Assembly (NCBI GenBank): GCA_963693085.1
Contig: OY856412.1
Location: 1,408,694,694 to 1,408,758,693 of the forward strand
Length of the DNA: 64,000 nucleotides
Source of the DNA: Alisma plantago-aquatica
Lineage: Eukaryota; Streptophyta; Magnoliopsida; Alismatales; Alismataceae
Direction of reading: 5' to 3'
Shown: positions 37,852 to 48,649 of the stretch, piece after piece
Layout of the letters: every line of letters begins with the position of its first letter
Position numbering within the stretch: the first letter of the stretch is position 1
Position numbers and translations under genes: made by a program
The notes under the pieces: generated by a model
Told to the model about the DNA's origin: nothing
Database searches by the model: none
What the model saw: the letters and a program-made list of their open reading frames with translations, nothing else

Positions 37852-39461
37852 CTGCCAAAGAACTCCAATAAGGAAGATCCCAAAATATTTACTTCTTCTT
37901 GAATAAAGATTTGTCACTCCGTGTGGCCATGGTACATTGTGATCTCTTACCAAATTCATTGACAAAGTCTTTTACTATTTCATAAACAACCTCCCCTAGT
38001 ATAGGTTAGGTGCACTTTGTTCCTCATTCTGTCCATTGAACGCTTTGCACAAACTATGGTACAGATGGAATTTTGAAAGAAACCTTCCATGACCAAGATA
38101 TACAGTCTTGCCACCATGTTTTAGTCATATTGAATTAGTGTTTTCTTCACATATAGAACATGATTTAGATACTGTAACACTATATTCAGACAACTCCCAT
38201 ATGCTGGAAAGTCATTAACAGTGTCAAACAACATAGCGTGCAAATGAAATATCTCTCTTCGTGAAGCATCATAGGTCATCACGCCTTCACCCCAGAGTTT
38301 CTTTAAGTCATCAATTAGAGGTTCAAGATAAATGTCGATATCATTTCCAGGTTGTTTAGGGCCCGATATCAACAACGACAGCATAACATACTTATTTTTC
38401 ATACACAACCATGGAGGAAGATTGTATATAACAAGAATAACTGGACAAGTGCTATGTTGGCTGCTCAATGTCCCGTATGGATTCATCCCATCTGCACAAA
38501 GCCCAAGTCTTAGATTCCAGACTTCTTCACCAAATTTAGGGTACAATAAATCAATCTTCTTCCAGTGTGGGGAATCAGACGCATGTCGTAGGATCCCATC
38601 ATTATTTTTCTTAACATATGCATGCCTCCTCAAATTCTTTGCATCTATCGAATTGACAAACAAGCATTGAAACCATGATATTATAGGTAGATACCACATC
38701 ACCTTAGCAGGAGAACCAGTCTTGGACTCCCCCGAAGTCGTCATTTTATACCTTGATGCACCACATTTTTGACAATCTTTCAAATCCACATAGTCCTTTT
38801 GAAATAATACACAATCATTAGAGCATACATGTATCTTCTTGGCATCCATTCCCATTGGGAACAACAATTTCTTTAAATGGTATGTTGAGATTGGCAACTC
38901 ATTTCCTTCAGGAAGAATTTATTTCAACAAAGACAACAATGACGTGAAGCTTTTATCACTCCATCTATTATTAGCTTTCAGCTTATATAATCTCAACACA
39001 GTGCTAAGCTTCATAAACTTAGTACAACTTGTGTATAATGGTCTCTCAACATCATGCACAATGTTTCTAAACATGGGAGGTGGATCGGTGAGCTCTACCC
39101 CACAACTACCCAGCATCGCATCAACGATGTCTACTGGAACGAGTTCGTTCACATCTACTTCATCAGAGGCAATTTCTTCTTCCACACAAGCACTTATATT
39201 GACATCTACTGATTTCAAGTTTGAAATCTCTCCATGCTAGTGCCATTCTGTATAGCCTTGTACAATCCCATTGTACATGACATGACTTTTCATTTTTTCA
39301 CCAGTGCTGACTTTCAAGTTGTTACCGCAATGCCTACGTGGACAGTAGAACCTATCTCCAGGTTGTTTCCTATGTTCCTCGGCAAATCTAATAAATCGAT
39401 CAAGACTAGAAGTAAACTCTGAGGTGCAGTGATTTGGAATGGATATCCATGATCTATACAT
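37852..39461 (-). pseudogene. TNP2 transposase of CACTA-1, N-terminal half
   Basis: This is the 5' half of the gene whose 3' half is at 656-2294. From the ATG at 39461 it reads the Transpos_assoc domain (MYRSWIS, FYCPRRHCGNNL), an acidic linker, and the Transposase_21 core (KKIHVCSNDCVLFQKDY, CQKCGASRYK, LCADGMNPYG, YNLPPWLCMKN, GPKQPGNDIDIYLEPLIDDLKKLW, GVMTYDA). It keeps the segment deleted from CACTA-2. Damage: a TAG at 39237, stops or frame changes between 38897 and 38919, and a break near 38121. The reading ends at the CTTGA duplication at 37847-37851. Confidence 0.92.
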
Positions 39462-39491
39462 TCTATGATCAAGGAGAAAACAAGTATATAT

Positions 39492-39560
39492 TAGGGTTTA
39501 GAGTTACAAGATTAGGGTTTAGGGTTAAAAGATTAGGATTTATGGTTAAATGTTTAGGGT
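39492..39560. promoter_or_regulatory. Telobox-like run upstream of CACTA-1 TNP2
   Basis: TTAGGGTTTAG and related degenerate repeats (ttagggtttagggtta, tttagggttgaggg) start about 30 bp upstream of the transposase ATG. They resemble the plant telomere unit TTTAGGG and the telobox promoter motif. Confidence 0.55.
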
Positions 39561-39602
39561 TGAGGGTGTTATATATAATAAATGTGTACCACCTATCCCA
39601 TT

Positions 39603-39819
39603 CTTGATCACCTTATCTCACTAATAAGTGTATAATGTGTGTTCAATTTGTAAGAAATTCGACAGCATTTCCCCACAGTTCTCCAAGTACACCGATGTAC
39701 ATGGGCAAATGCCCACCGACTTATGTACTTAGAGAACAAATGGGGAAGTGTTGACGAAACATCATGAAAACTGAATACACATTATACACTTACATCCTAA
39801 GTGATATTAAGTGTTCAAG
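39603..39819. repeat. Diverged palindrome upstream of CACTA-1 TNP2
   Basis: This is homologous to the CACTA-2 palindromes (23342-23531, 23791-23980), with the same outer arms (cttgatcaccttatctcac ... gtgatattaagtgttcaag). It has a roughly 30-bp insertion in the middle (ccgatgtacatgggc) and more mismatches. Confidence 0.75.
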
Positions 39820-40576
39820 AACTGTCTCAAACTGGGGACTATCCAAGATTTACTCCTAATGAGTCTCGGACGGGTTTCTAGGTCAACAAAATACATGTAT
39901 ATATGTTGTCATTCATATACCTACAATCACAGTATCATTGTTCATATCCTAGGTTTTGTGTAACATCATTTAATTCAATTCATTCTTCCATTTGGATAAG
40001 TTCATTCATTCATCATTAACCTAAATCAATAATTAATAATCAACTACACAATTTTGAAGAACAATTATATATTGAAATAAGTTAAATCAATCACTAACAA
40101 GAGAGAAAGAAAGAAATAACAATATATTAAATCCATTCATTAATCATTAACCCTAGTTAATCATTATTAATCAACTACACAATTTTGGAGAACAATTATA
40201 TATTGAACTAATTTCATTCATTCCTTGTTTAACCCTTATTAATCAATATTAATCAACCCTAATTAATCAATAATATACTTACATAAAACTCACTGCACTG
40301 GTGGAGAAGGTTGTGGTGGCGGCGGCCAGAGGTGGAAGTGGTCGTACCTGTATCTGTGGCGATCGTCACAGCTTTGGCCAGAGGTGGAGGTGGTCGGAGG
40401 TGGAGGCGGAGATGACCGAAGCTGCGGTGAAGCAGGTGGCGAGCGGTGGCAGGATGACGGGTTGTGGCTATGGTCGTTGGCAGAGATGACTGAGTAAGCA
40501 AGAGGCAGCGGCGACGACTGAACTACTGGAGCAGCGGCAGTGAGCTCCTCAGTGGCGGTTCTCTCCACAATGGTGG
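39820..40576. other. CACTA-1 promoter and GC-rich leader region
   Basis: AT-rich sequence with repeated 'aatcattaaccctaa' and 'caattatatattgaa' phrases (39990-40260) gives way to a GC-rich stretch (40300-40570) equivalent to 24290-24590 in CACTA-2. Open frames there are Ala/Pro/Ser/Thr-rich and show no family resemblance, so I do not call them genes. It ends at the solo LTR target site GGTGG. Confidence 0.5.
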
Positions 40577-43500
40577 TGTGACGTCCCCGGATTTTTTAAA
40601 ACTTAATCTGATGTGTGACGTCCAAATTGAAACCCTCACCTTAGCGAGAATCCCAATTTAAACATCCCACACAAGGATAAGAAGAAGAGAATCAAGGGAG
40701 TCGGAAGGAACATACATCAGTAGTACATGCACATGAACAATAATAAAACCATACACACATGTTCATCATTCAACATATAATTACAACATGAATTATTATA
40801 ACATTTGATATTACATATTGAACAAAAAACTTAAACATATACATGTACTACCACTAAACTACATGATCTTAAGACAACAGGTCCACCTGTACATCAGCTC
40901 GCCACACAACTCACAACTATCATGGATCTTCAAGAGTACAAGACCACGACCTAAACAAAAGATTACATGCGGTACACGTCAGCACAATATTCAAGAATAT
41001 TGTACTGAGTACGCCTACGTGTCTTTTATTTACCTCTCATCATATCTTGGCAATAAGATAAAACTAATATACTTGGCAGCATTAAACAAAATATAAGAAA
41101 AGGTGTATAGTTGCACAAAGATATTTGTTACCAGAAGAGAACACATATTTTAGGCACATTTCCATTATATGTAAACTTGATCAACCACATGCACTATTCT
41201 ACCAAGGAGATTTAGTGCTCACATGTACTATTCTTCCAAAGAGATTTAGTACTTCATAAATGCACTATTCTGCCAAACAGATTTAGTGCTCACATGTACT
41301 ATTCTGCCAAAGAGATTTAGTACTTTCATAAATGCACTATTCTACCAAAGCGATTTAGTGCTATCATATAATGGACCAGATATCTTATGTTTCATGTGTT
41401 CATAGCAATAAGTATGGAAAATCATGCAACATATCATATGAGAACAATCATTTCAATCAATATCATATGCCAAGTTTGTACTACCATATAACGCAAGCAT
41501 ATTTTATAATAAGCCAAGTAAGAGGTAATGGCGTACCTTCCAAAGAGACATTCCTAAACATCATATCCTCATATCATCTACATCCTTGTTCAACCCTGAT
41601 TAAGACAAGATTACATACTATCATCAGGTTCTTATCATCTTGGATATCATCTTAACCCTAGTCGTATATCCATTTTAGGGTTTACTTAACTTAGTAGGAC
41701 ATTCCCACTTTTACTTGTATTCTTATCTTAGAATAAACTTACTGATGTCATATTCCAGATTATAGTTCATTAACTGGATATACTCCTATTTCACATTATT
41801 ATGTGAACATATTTAACATTATGTCACTTTCATTAACCATATTAGGGTTACATCACTTGTATTAAGGGTGCTCTAAATATAACATGAATTTCGTGCATAA
41901 TCATGATCTCATAATTAAAACTGAGGTTCCATATACTGATATCAGCTACTCTGTAAACTTTAATCAATTATTGAGCATGTATGTATTTATTGCATATTAA
42001 TTAGGGTTATTAGCCCTACTTAGCCATATTAAGCAAATTACATGCTTTTATGCATCAAAAAGATCATCACTGACATAAGGTGTATTATAAATATTATTAT
42101 GGAGTTACTGACATTTTTCCATAATTTCCTGTCATCATTTGATATTTATTATCTATTAAACAAGCATTTCACAACTAACAAGATATAGCTGATATTATAA
42201 TCATCAAAAGCCCGATATTATGGTTTCATATTGTTCTACGTATTTTTCTAAGAATTTTGGTATATTATATGTATTTTTCTGATAAGCGTACAATTTTCTA
42301 TGATTTATACAAGGTCTGCATATATTTGAGATTTTACCTTTGAATGGCCAATAGCCCGCTGAGACGTGGCTCTAGGGCTGCACAGCTCCTTTGCTGTGCT
42401 GCGGCCGGTTCTTTTCCTGGCTTGCCTTGGGCCATCCGGTTCAAGACTGCGGACCCGGTTCTTGCCTCTGGACCAATTCACTCCTTTCTTTCTTTTCTCT
42501 TCACTTGCGGTCTGGGTGGGAGTCCAACACTCTGATCTCGTACAACAGGGAGCCTGCATTCTCCGCTCCTTCATCCAGCGAGCACTGACGTGCTTGGACC
42601 TCCAGTGACCAAGCAAGTGAGACCTCCTCCTATACGATCTCTGCTTCATGCCGGACAACTGCATCCTTGGTTCCGGTAGGAGGGCTCCTTCTCCGGATTG
42701 TGATCCCTGATCTCGCGCTTGACGTGAGCGTCGTCTCTGCAGAACAACGGCCGTCGCTGTGGTTTGATCAGGGCACTACCGCGTGGATCTAGCCCTACCT
42801 CCTCCCTTCTGATTCTGCTTCTCTTCCTCTCATGCTGGATGCCCAACACATGACGCCGGCGTGTGTTGTTACCTGGAACACACCGCCGCCGGGATCTAGC
42901 ATCGCCGGTGTCCTTCCCCTGCCGCCGTGCGGCTCTCCTCTGACACCTAGGTCTGCGCCACCACTATGGTCGACTCTGGAGAGGAACCACGCACCTCCGT
43001 TCATCTTCTTGATCTATCTCCCACGCTACGGCGGAATCCTGACTGTGAGGCTCCCCTGTTCTCCATGTTCTCACGATCCCTCCTGGTCTTCCTTGTGGGG
43101 GCGCTGCCGCTAGGCTCTGCCCAGATGAGCAAAAGGCACCAAACTCTCCTCCTCATCAAGACCTACTAAGCCTAGGAGATTCACTCGACCACCTAATGCG
43201 CTGCCATCCTCTTATGCTCACCGCTAGCAATTCCTTCTTCTATACCTTCATGCTTCTCCTCTTTCTTCTCTATGCGCTGGAATGGAGACGGGAAGGGGCT
43301 TGAGGTCAGTTCTCTGTTGGCGCTTCCTCACTAATCACAAGTGAGGGGTCTGAGTGCTCATCTGGGCGAGCTGAGATCAACTGCTTACTAAGACCTCCCT
43401 CTCGCCCCATGATGAGGGTGTTGGGCGTCATGGGAACTTGTTGCTCTAAGGCTGACTGTAACTGCTATGAAGGAGGCAGTCTTCACAACCGTCTGATGCA

Positions 43501-43772
43501 TCCAATGGTCAGGAACAGATCCCTCACCAGGACGATCCGCGGGCACCTTGGTTGCCAAGGGGCGTGTGACAAGCATGTCACCCAAAACTTAGGTTAACTC
43601 ATATATTTATTCTTAGTCAATATACCATCAAAATGACATAAACTTTGGGATATTAATCTTGAAATCAACATCAAACTTCACGAAACACTTACAAATCTCA
43701 AGGTAAGCCAAACATACATGATTCACTTGTCTTATTAAATATTTAGAGATTCCAAAATTTCAGTCCATCACA
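40577..43772. mobile_element. Solo LTR, 3.2 kb
   Basis: The segment begins TGTGACGTCCCCGG and ends CAGTCCATCACA, so it has TG...CA ends. It is flanked by the 5-bp duplication GGTGG (40572-40576, 43773-43777) and inserted in the GC-rich leader of CACTA-1. No internal retroelement sequence is present, so this is a solo LTR left by recombination. The length and the layout (AT-rich, then a GC-rich block at 42350-43570) resemble the long LTRs of Tekay/Del-type gypsy elements, such as the one at 54-57 kb, but the sequences do not match. Open frames in the GC-rich block have no recognisable motifs. Transcription orientation is undetermined. Confidence 0.78.
41185..41360. repeat. Tandem 35-40 bp repeats in the solo LTR
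   Basis: Five consecutive units of the form 'gcactattctaccaaggagatttagt' plus 'gctcacat' or 'actttcataaat' run from about 41191 to 41361. Two alternating subtypes (gcactattct... and gtactattct...) suggest duplication of a two-unit block. Confidence 0.85.
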
Positions 43773-44505
43773 GGTGGCGGTGAGATCCCCTCCACAGCGA
43801 CAATAGCGAGCTCGTCTCCACAGCAGCAACAGTGGCGGCAGCGAGTGGCAAGCCTTAATTGTGAGACCTAGCTTGAGCGGCAACAGAGAATCTGGAATGT
43901 AATAGATAAGGAGGGGAAGAGTTTGGCTCGTGCGGGTGCTATTCAGTTAATTACCGACATCAGTTATTGGGTAAAACTGATGCTTAACACCATCTACATC
44001 ATAGTTGTCAGTTCCCCCCTAACATCGATGCTCATTAAGAAAATTGGAGGGAAAATTTTTCACGGGGACAATGCGTGAACAAACATCCTCGTCGGCTCCT
44101 GTGCAACAACCGACGCCAAATAAGGTATGAATTTTTGCCTCACGAAGGATATTTAGGCGTCAGTTGTATTTTAAACAACCGACAACATATGCGGAAAAAC
44201 AATTCGCGAGACTTGGTGCGGAACATGAGTCATCGGTGTTTATAAAACTGATGTTGAATTGAAAATTTAGAGGCAAATTTTTTCCTTGGAAAATTGTATT
44301 TTGCGGGTGATTTTAGATGTCGGTTTTTATTTCGACCGGATGACATTAAATAAAAAGAGATACCCGTGTCTTTTGTAAAGCGGTCGGCCTTCACATATAG
44401 GTGTCGGTTTTCTTGTTAAACTGACATCATAGTTTATTAGCGTCGGTGTTTTATTTATAACGGACGTCAGCCAATGTGACGTTATACGTCATTTTTGTAC
44501 TAATG
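43773..44505. repeat. CACTA-1 right end: leader remainder, subterminal and terminal repeats
   Basis: After the solo LTR the GC-rich leader continues (43778-43920). It is followed by decayed subterminal units ('catcagttattgggtaaaactgatgc', 'gtcagttgtattttaaacaaccgac', 'gtcggttttcttgttaaactgacatc'). The terminus is at 44505. Confidence 0.75.
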
Positions 44506-45499
44506 ACTATTCTGTTAGGTATAATACATATTGATGTATATACATACCTATAGGAATAAATGCAAATACTTCAGATATGGTATTTAATGAAATACAAATA
44601 TGAATATGTTGAAGTGTTCAAGAATATCATAAATGAAGAACAAACTTGGTAAACGTATTAATTCTTTGATATGATCAATGTATGAGATACTTAAACCAAA
44701 TGTTTGAGGACCTTGTGAGTAACTATGACAGTGTAACATAGAGAACTCATGATTAAGGCATAATAATGTCTAAATCAAAGAAGGAATCATACTCTAAATA
44801 ATAAGAGCATGATCATCAAACAAATAACTAATCTTCTAGAATTCATCTAAAGAACATGCTTTACACAAAATAAATGTACCATTCAAAAGGTATAAAAGAC
44901 ACCATATGAGATATGGTATTGGAAATGTTCCAATATGTCTTTTAGTGATTGAATGCTCATATAAGAAAACTAGTTACTTAGAAAGAGATTCATTCACAAA
45001 TCACATAATGATAGTTGAATACTGATCTCAATCCAATAACAAAGTGTTCGTTATAAGGATATCTGAATTCTAAAGGAATCAGTGGGAGAGAAGTAGAACT
45101 TGAAATGTTTGAGATCGACATAATAACATTGAAACCTAATAAGGTACAGAAGGAGATTAAGAATCACAAGTGTTGTGGAATCTGAAATTCCTTATGTAAC
45201 AAATACACCTCATATATCTAGTATAAAACACCTTGTGCTTAATGGATAATGATATCCTACAAACTCAAAGGTGATGAATTGGTCATATGATGATGAGCCA
45301 ATAATCTATCTGGATGATGTTGAGGAACCATATTTTGAGTTATGGTTTGAAGCCATAAGATCCAAAATAACTTCCATGTGAACCAAATAAGGTATGATCT
45401 TAATGGTAGCACTTATAGGGATAAAACTCATAGGTGTAATTAGGTCATAAGAGTTAAGACTAACATGGATGACATTTGAAGAGCTGATTGGTTGAGATA
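44506..45499. other. AT-rich sequence, probably decayed copia interior
   Basis: No ORF or motif is recognisable. The region lies between the CACTA-1 terminus and a readable copia RT remnant on the plus strand, so it is probably the eroded gag to integrase part of the same copia element. I cannot confirm that from motifs. Confidence 0.3.
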
Positions 45500-46921
45500 A
45501 ATTCAAGTGAGTTCAAGGTGTTGAACGTGATGATTTTATTTAACCAATTGTAGTGTCTATAGGCCATAAAGGATCATGCTTGCTATTGGAACTTGAAGAC
45601 TATGAAATTTGACATTTGGATATTAAAACTGCATTCCTGGTAGGAATAACATGAGGTTGTGTACATGACACAACCTGAAGGGTTTTATAGTTTTGTTAAT
45701 GCAAATGTAGCCTATAAGTTATAAGAGATTAATCAATATGATTGATTAAATACAAGCACCTCAGAATTCGAGTCTTACTTTGATTATATAGTCAAAGGAT
45801 TTGACTGATATATCAAAATAAAGAAGGGATCTGTGATTACAAAGATTTAGTGGGAGCGTATTCATATTCCACATGATGATGAGTAATGAAACGTTCTAAG
45901 AATAGAAACTGGTGTGGAAATACCTTCTTTAAGGGAATAAAGAGAAATGTCCTATGTGATAGGAACATAGACCTATAGAGATAGTTCTTGAAAGTCTCTT
46001 GACCTGATAAAAAGAGAGCATACATTGGCAGTCTGTACTGAAAGGTTCAGTATGCAAAGATCAGTGGGAGAAAACTTGTCCATATTAGATGGAGTTAGTC
46101 TCTCAGATGCCTAGTGTCCCAAATTCTTATGAAGAATAGGAACACATAGATAGATGCCTTATGCATTCGCAATTGGATCTATCATGTATTTAATCATCCC
46201 ATTATCTTGTATGTATCATACATGACAAGAAAATATATATGTATTCTTCATCTTGTATGTATTGGACATGACAATATGATATACTCATTCAGTTATCTCG
46301 TATGTATTGGACATGATGAGTGGATGTCTGTCTACTTCTAGTGAGAGTCACTGGAATACCATAAAGAACTTATTTAAGTACTTATGAAGTATTAAAGGAT
46401 TAGTTCTATGGTAATAAAAAGGAAAGGTTGAGTGTAAATGAGTTACACTAATGCAAGCTTCCAAAATGACATAAAAATGCAAAATATAAAAGTTATATTC
46501 AACTATAAAGTGAACAAGTATTGTTAAGTGGAAATGTTCCAAGTAAAATTAAAAGGCTATTTAATTCTAAAAGGAATGATGAGTATCCTTGTGTTTTGAA
46601 CTCCCGAGGATACTATAGGGATCTAGAAGTTCATACAAATGAACTTATAGATATTCCAACCATTGATGAAAAAGTAGAAATACTAAGTCAAACTATGGAG
46701 CTAATTGTTAGGCAAGGAATATCAGATAGCATATTATGACAACTCCATCTCATACGAAATGTCTTATAGCGAGGAGAAGTGAAACATGCAATATACCGAC
46801 TAAAGAAAAATGTTGCTAACTCACTGGAATAGTACTAGCGCAACAGAAACATGTTGGGCATGTTTAGAGATCACTAAGAATGTGATTCAAAGGTGATTGA
46901 CTCTAAGTGCAAGTGGGAGTC
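45500..46921 (+). pseudogene. Ty1/copia pol remnant (RT, RNase H end)
   Basis: A heavily decayed plus-strand copia pol can still be followed: 'HLDIKTAFLVG' near 45612-45645 (the DVKTAFLNG block), the MTQPEGF region just after, 'RIPYASAIGSIMYL'-like sequence at about 46150-46195, 'HWNTIKNLFKYL' at about 46350-46385, 'GYTDASFQ'-like sequence near 46440-46465, and the C-terminal end (QQKHVGHVR-like, 46845-46880). It finishes with the copia purine tract GCAAGTGGGAGT at 46909-46920, directly before the LTR. Most codons that remain readable are interrupted by stops and small indels. Confidence 0.75.
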
Positions 46922-48636
46922 TATTGGTGTGTATGCCCAGAGAGCCAATCATATAATGATTGGATTGGTATATGTTCTGATTGATTTGATAAATATCAAA
47001 GTCAAGCTTCCCATTTATTCTAGTTCAATCAATTGTGACAGAAATGATGGAGTAGAATGAATGTCTAAAGAATGACTATGCTTAATAATGTATGTATTCG
47101 GGTTAAGGACCTAAACAATGATATCATACGAATGTTAAGAGTATGTACATTCTTGTTATGTCCCTAGTCAGATGTCATTGTGGAATGATGATAGACAACA
47201 ATGACACATCAAGACTAGAGTGTGTGTTGGTTGATGACAGTGTCTCATTAATCATGATATATGATATCAAACTAAGCACACAGATACATGTTGGAGAATA
47301 GTGTATCAGACAAACCCACCATGATAGTGACACATGGAACCATGACATGGTAGTCAGAATCATCTCTCATAGTGATGGTGGTGATTGTTATTCTTAGACC
47401 TGAGATCATTGCACTCGTCAAATGTGATTGGGTACACTTTAACATCATCAAACACAGTCCTGAAACATGGGTTGTTATAAAGGCGATGATTGGGTGACTT
47501 TGACACATGAGATAGACTGTGAGTAATAGAAATGGGATTTGTCCCTCCTAAAGGAGTATGATGTCCATGCCACTTGATAAGTGAGACTTATAATAGCATG
47601 CACATGCACATGTGAATCAATATATGATATTGAGTTCCTATATATCTCAGACAGTCTGCTCTAGTTCAAGAAACATGAATGAACGTTGAAAGGATGACAA
47701 CTCCATGCCTTGAGTTCATTCAGGATATTAGAGACAAAGGAATTATACATTCATTGGAACACCAATCACAGACTGTAGGATTGAAAAGGTGTTCTCCAAC
47801 TTTTCATATCACTTGGGTAGCACTGATGTGTGACTACGTACCGCTCTTTACTTGTGATGTCATAAGCTAGTTATGGACAATCACTGCCAACGTGACATGG
47901 AACATATAGGGTCACACACATAGTATTAACCTGGAAGAGGATTTTATCCATGAATGATGTTTGGATTGATTACTAAATTTTTAGGTACTCAATCATAACA
48001 TTCAATAAATAAAAATGACTCAGAATCATCAAGTTCAAGTGTTGAACCAACTACTTAGAGTGTCATATTGATTCAGAACTGAATTGACTGAGTTCGCACA
48101 ATCTAGACCACCAACAGACTAGTTCACTGGGTGAACTGATTGGCTCATTGTCAGTGAGATGACCGGTTCACTGTAGTGAACCGATCAGTTCAACTGGATC
48201 AAACGAGCAGTGTTGGGGTTTCCCGGTTTGTGAGAAAAAGTTTCCCGTTTCACAAGTCCAATTCGATTGGGACAATAATTGATCTTTGCATTAATTTGAA
48301 ACAAAATAGGAAAGTCAATTGTAGGAAAGTCTGTCTTGTGAACTGATAGGTTCATTGAGTGAACCGACCAGTTCACACAGCCAACCGACTGGTCCATAGT
48401 GAACCGACCGGTTCTCCTGCCACTGTACAAATTATTCATGGAAAATTTGGACCCTTCTACTCCCGCACAAACTGGGAATCGTGACCCTACCCTCTACTAT
48501 AAATAGAGGGGTATAGGGGGATTCTCTAGACACACAACAAACAACATCTCAGAACAAATTATGAGAAATAGTTTCTCTACAAAGTTTTTGTCCTCTCTTA
48601 TTACGACCCCACCTTTCAGTAACCCCCAATTAAGGG
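46922..48636 (+). repeat. Copia 3' LTR (right edge undefined)
   Basis: The LTR starts at TATTGGTGTGTATGCCC (a decayed TGTTGG... start) directly after the copia purine tract, the usual copia arrangement. It contains a motif array at 48110-48420 and a TATA box at 48498-48505 (ctataaatagagggg), followed by leader-like sequence. The LINE is inserted at 48636/48637. The LTR may continue for a short distance after 53778, but I could not fix its end. A related segment lies inverted at 61953-63069. Confidence 0.65.
48110..48420 (+). promoter_or_regulatory. GAACCGACCGGTTC motif array upstream of the copia LTR TATA box
   Basis: Repeated and inverted copies of 'gtgaaccgaccggttcac' and close variants form many small palindromes (for example ggttcactgtagtgaacc at 48164-48181). 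Three ACCGAC hexamers occur at 48363, 48384 and 48403, about 90-135 bp upstream of the TATA box at 48498. ACCGAC is the core of the DRE/CRT element recognised by DREB/CBF factors; regulation by them here is inference. Confidence 0.55.
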
Positions 48637-48649
48637 GACTTTAGCGACG

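Larger units (their letters stand above)
37852..44505 (-). mobile_element. CACTA-1 transposon, right arm
   Basis: This continues CACTA-1 beyond the Athila insertion: the 5' half of TNP2 (37852-39461), the upstream region with telobox and palindrome, a GC-rich leader near 40300-40570, a 3.2-kb solo LTR insertion (40577-43772), the rest of the leader, and subterminal GTCGGTT-type repeats (43950-44470). The right terminus is at 44505, where the sequence read inward is CATTAGTACAAAAATGACG, a decayed form of CACTACTACAGAAATG. Confidence 0.9.

Noticed and set aside
39492..39560. True interstitial telomere tract
   Set aside because: Only a few degenerate TTTAGGG-like units in a transposon promoter; better described as teloboxes.
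42305..43597. Cluster of ORFs on both strands in the GC-rich part of the solo LTR
   Set aside because: High GC lowers stop frequency; the frames overlap on both strands and show no domain or start context.
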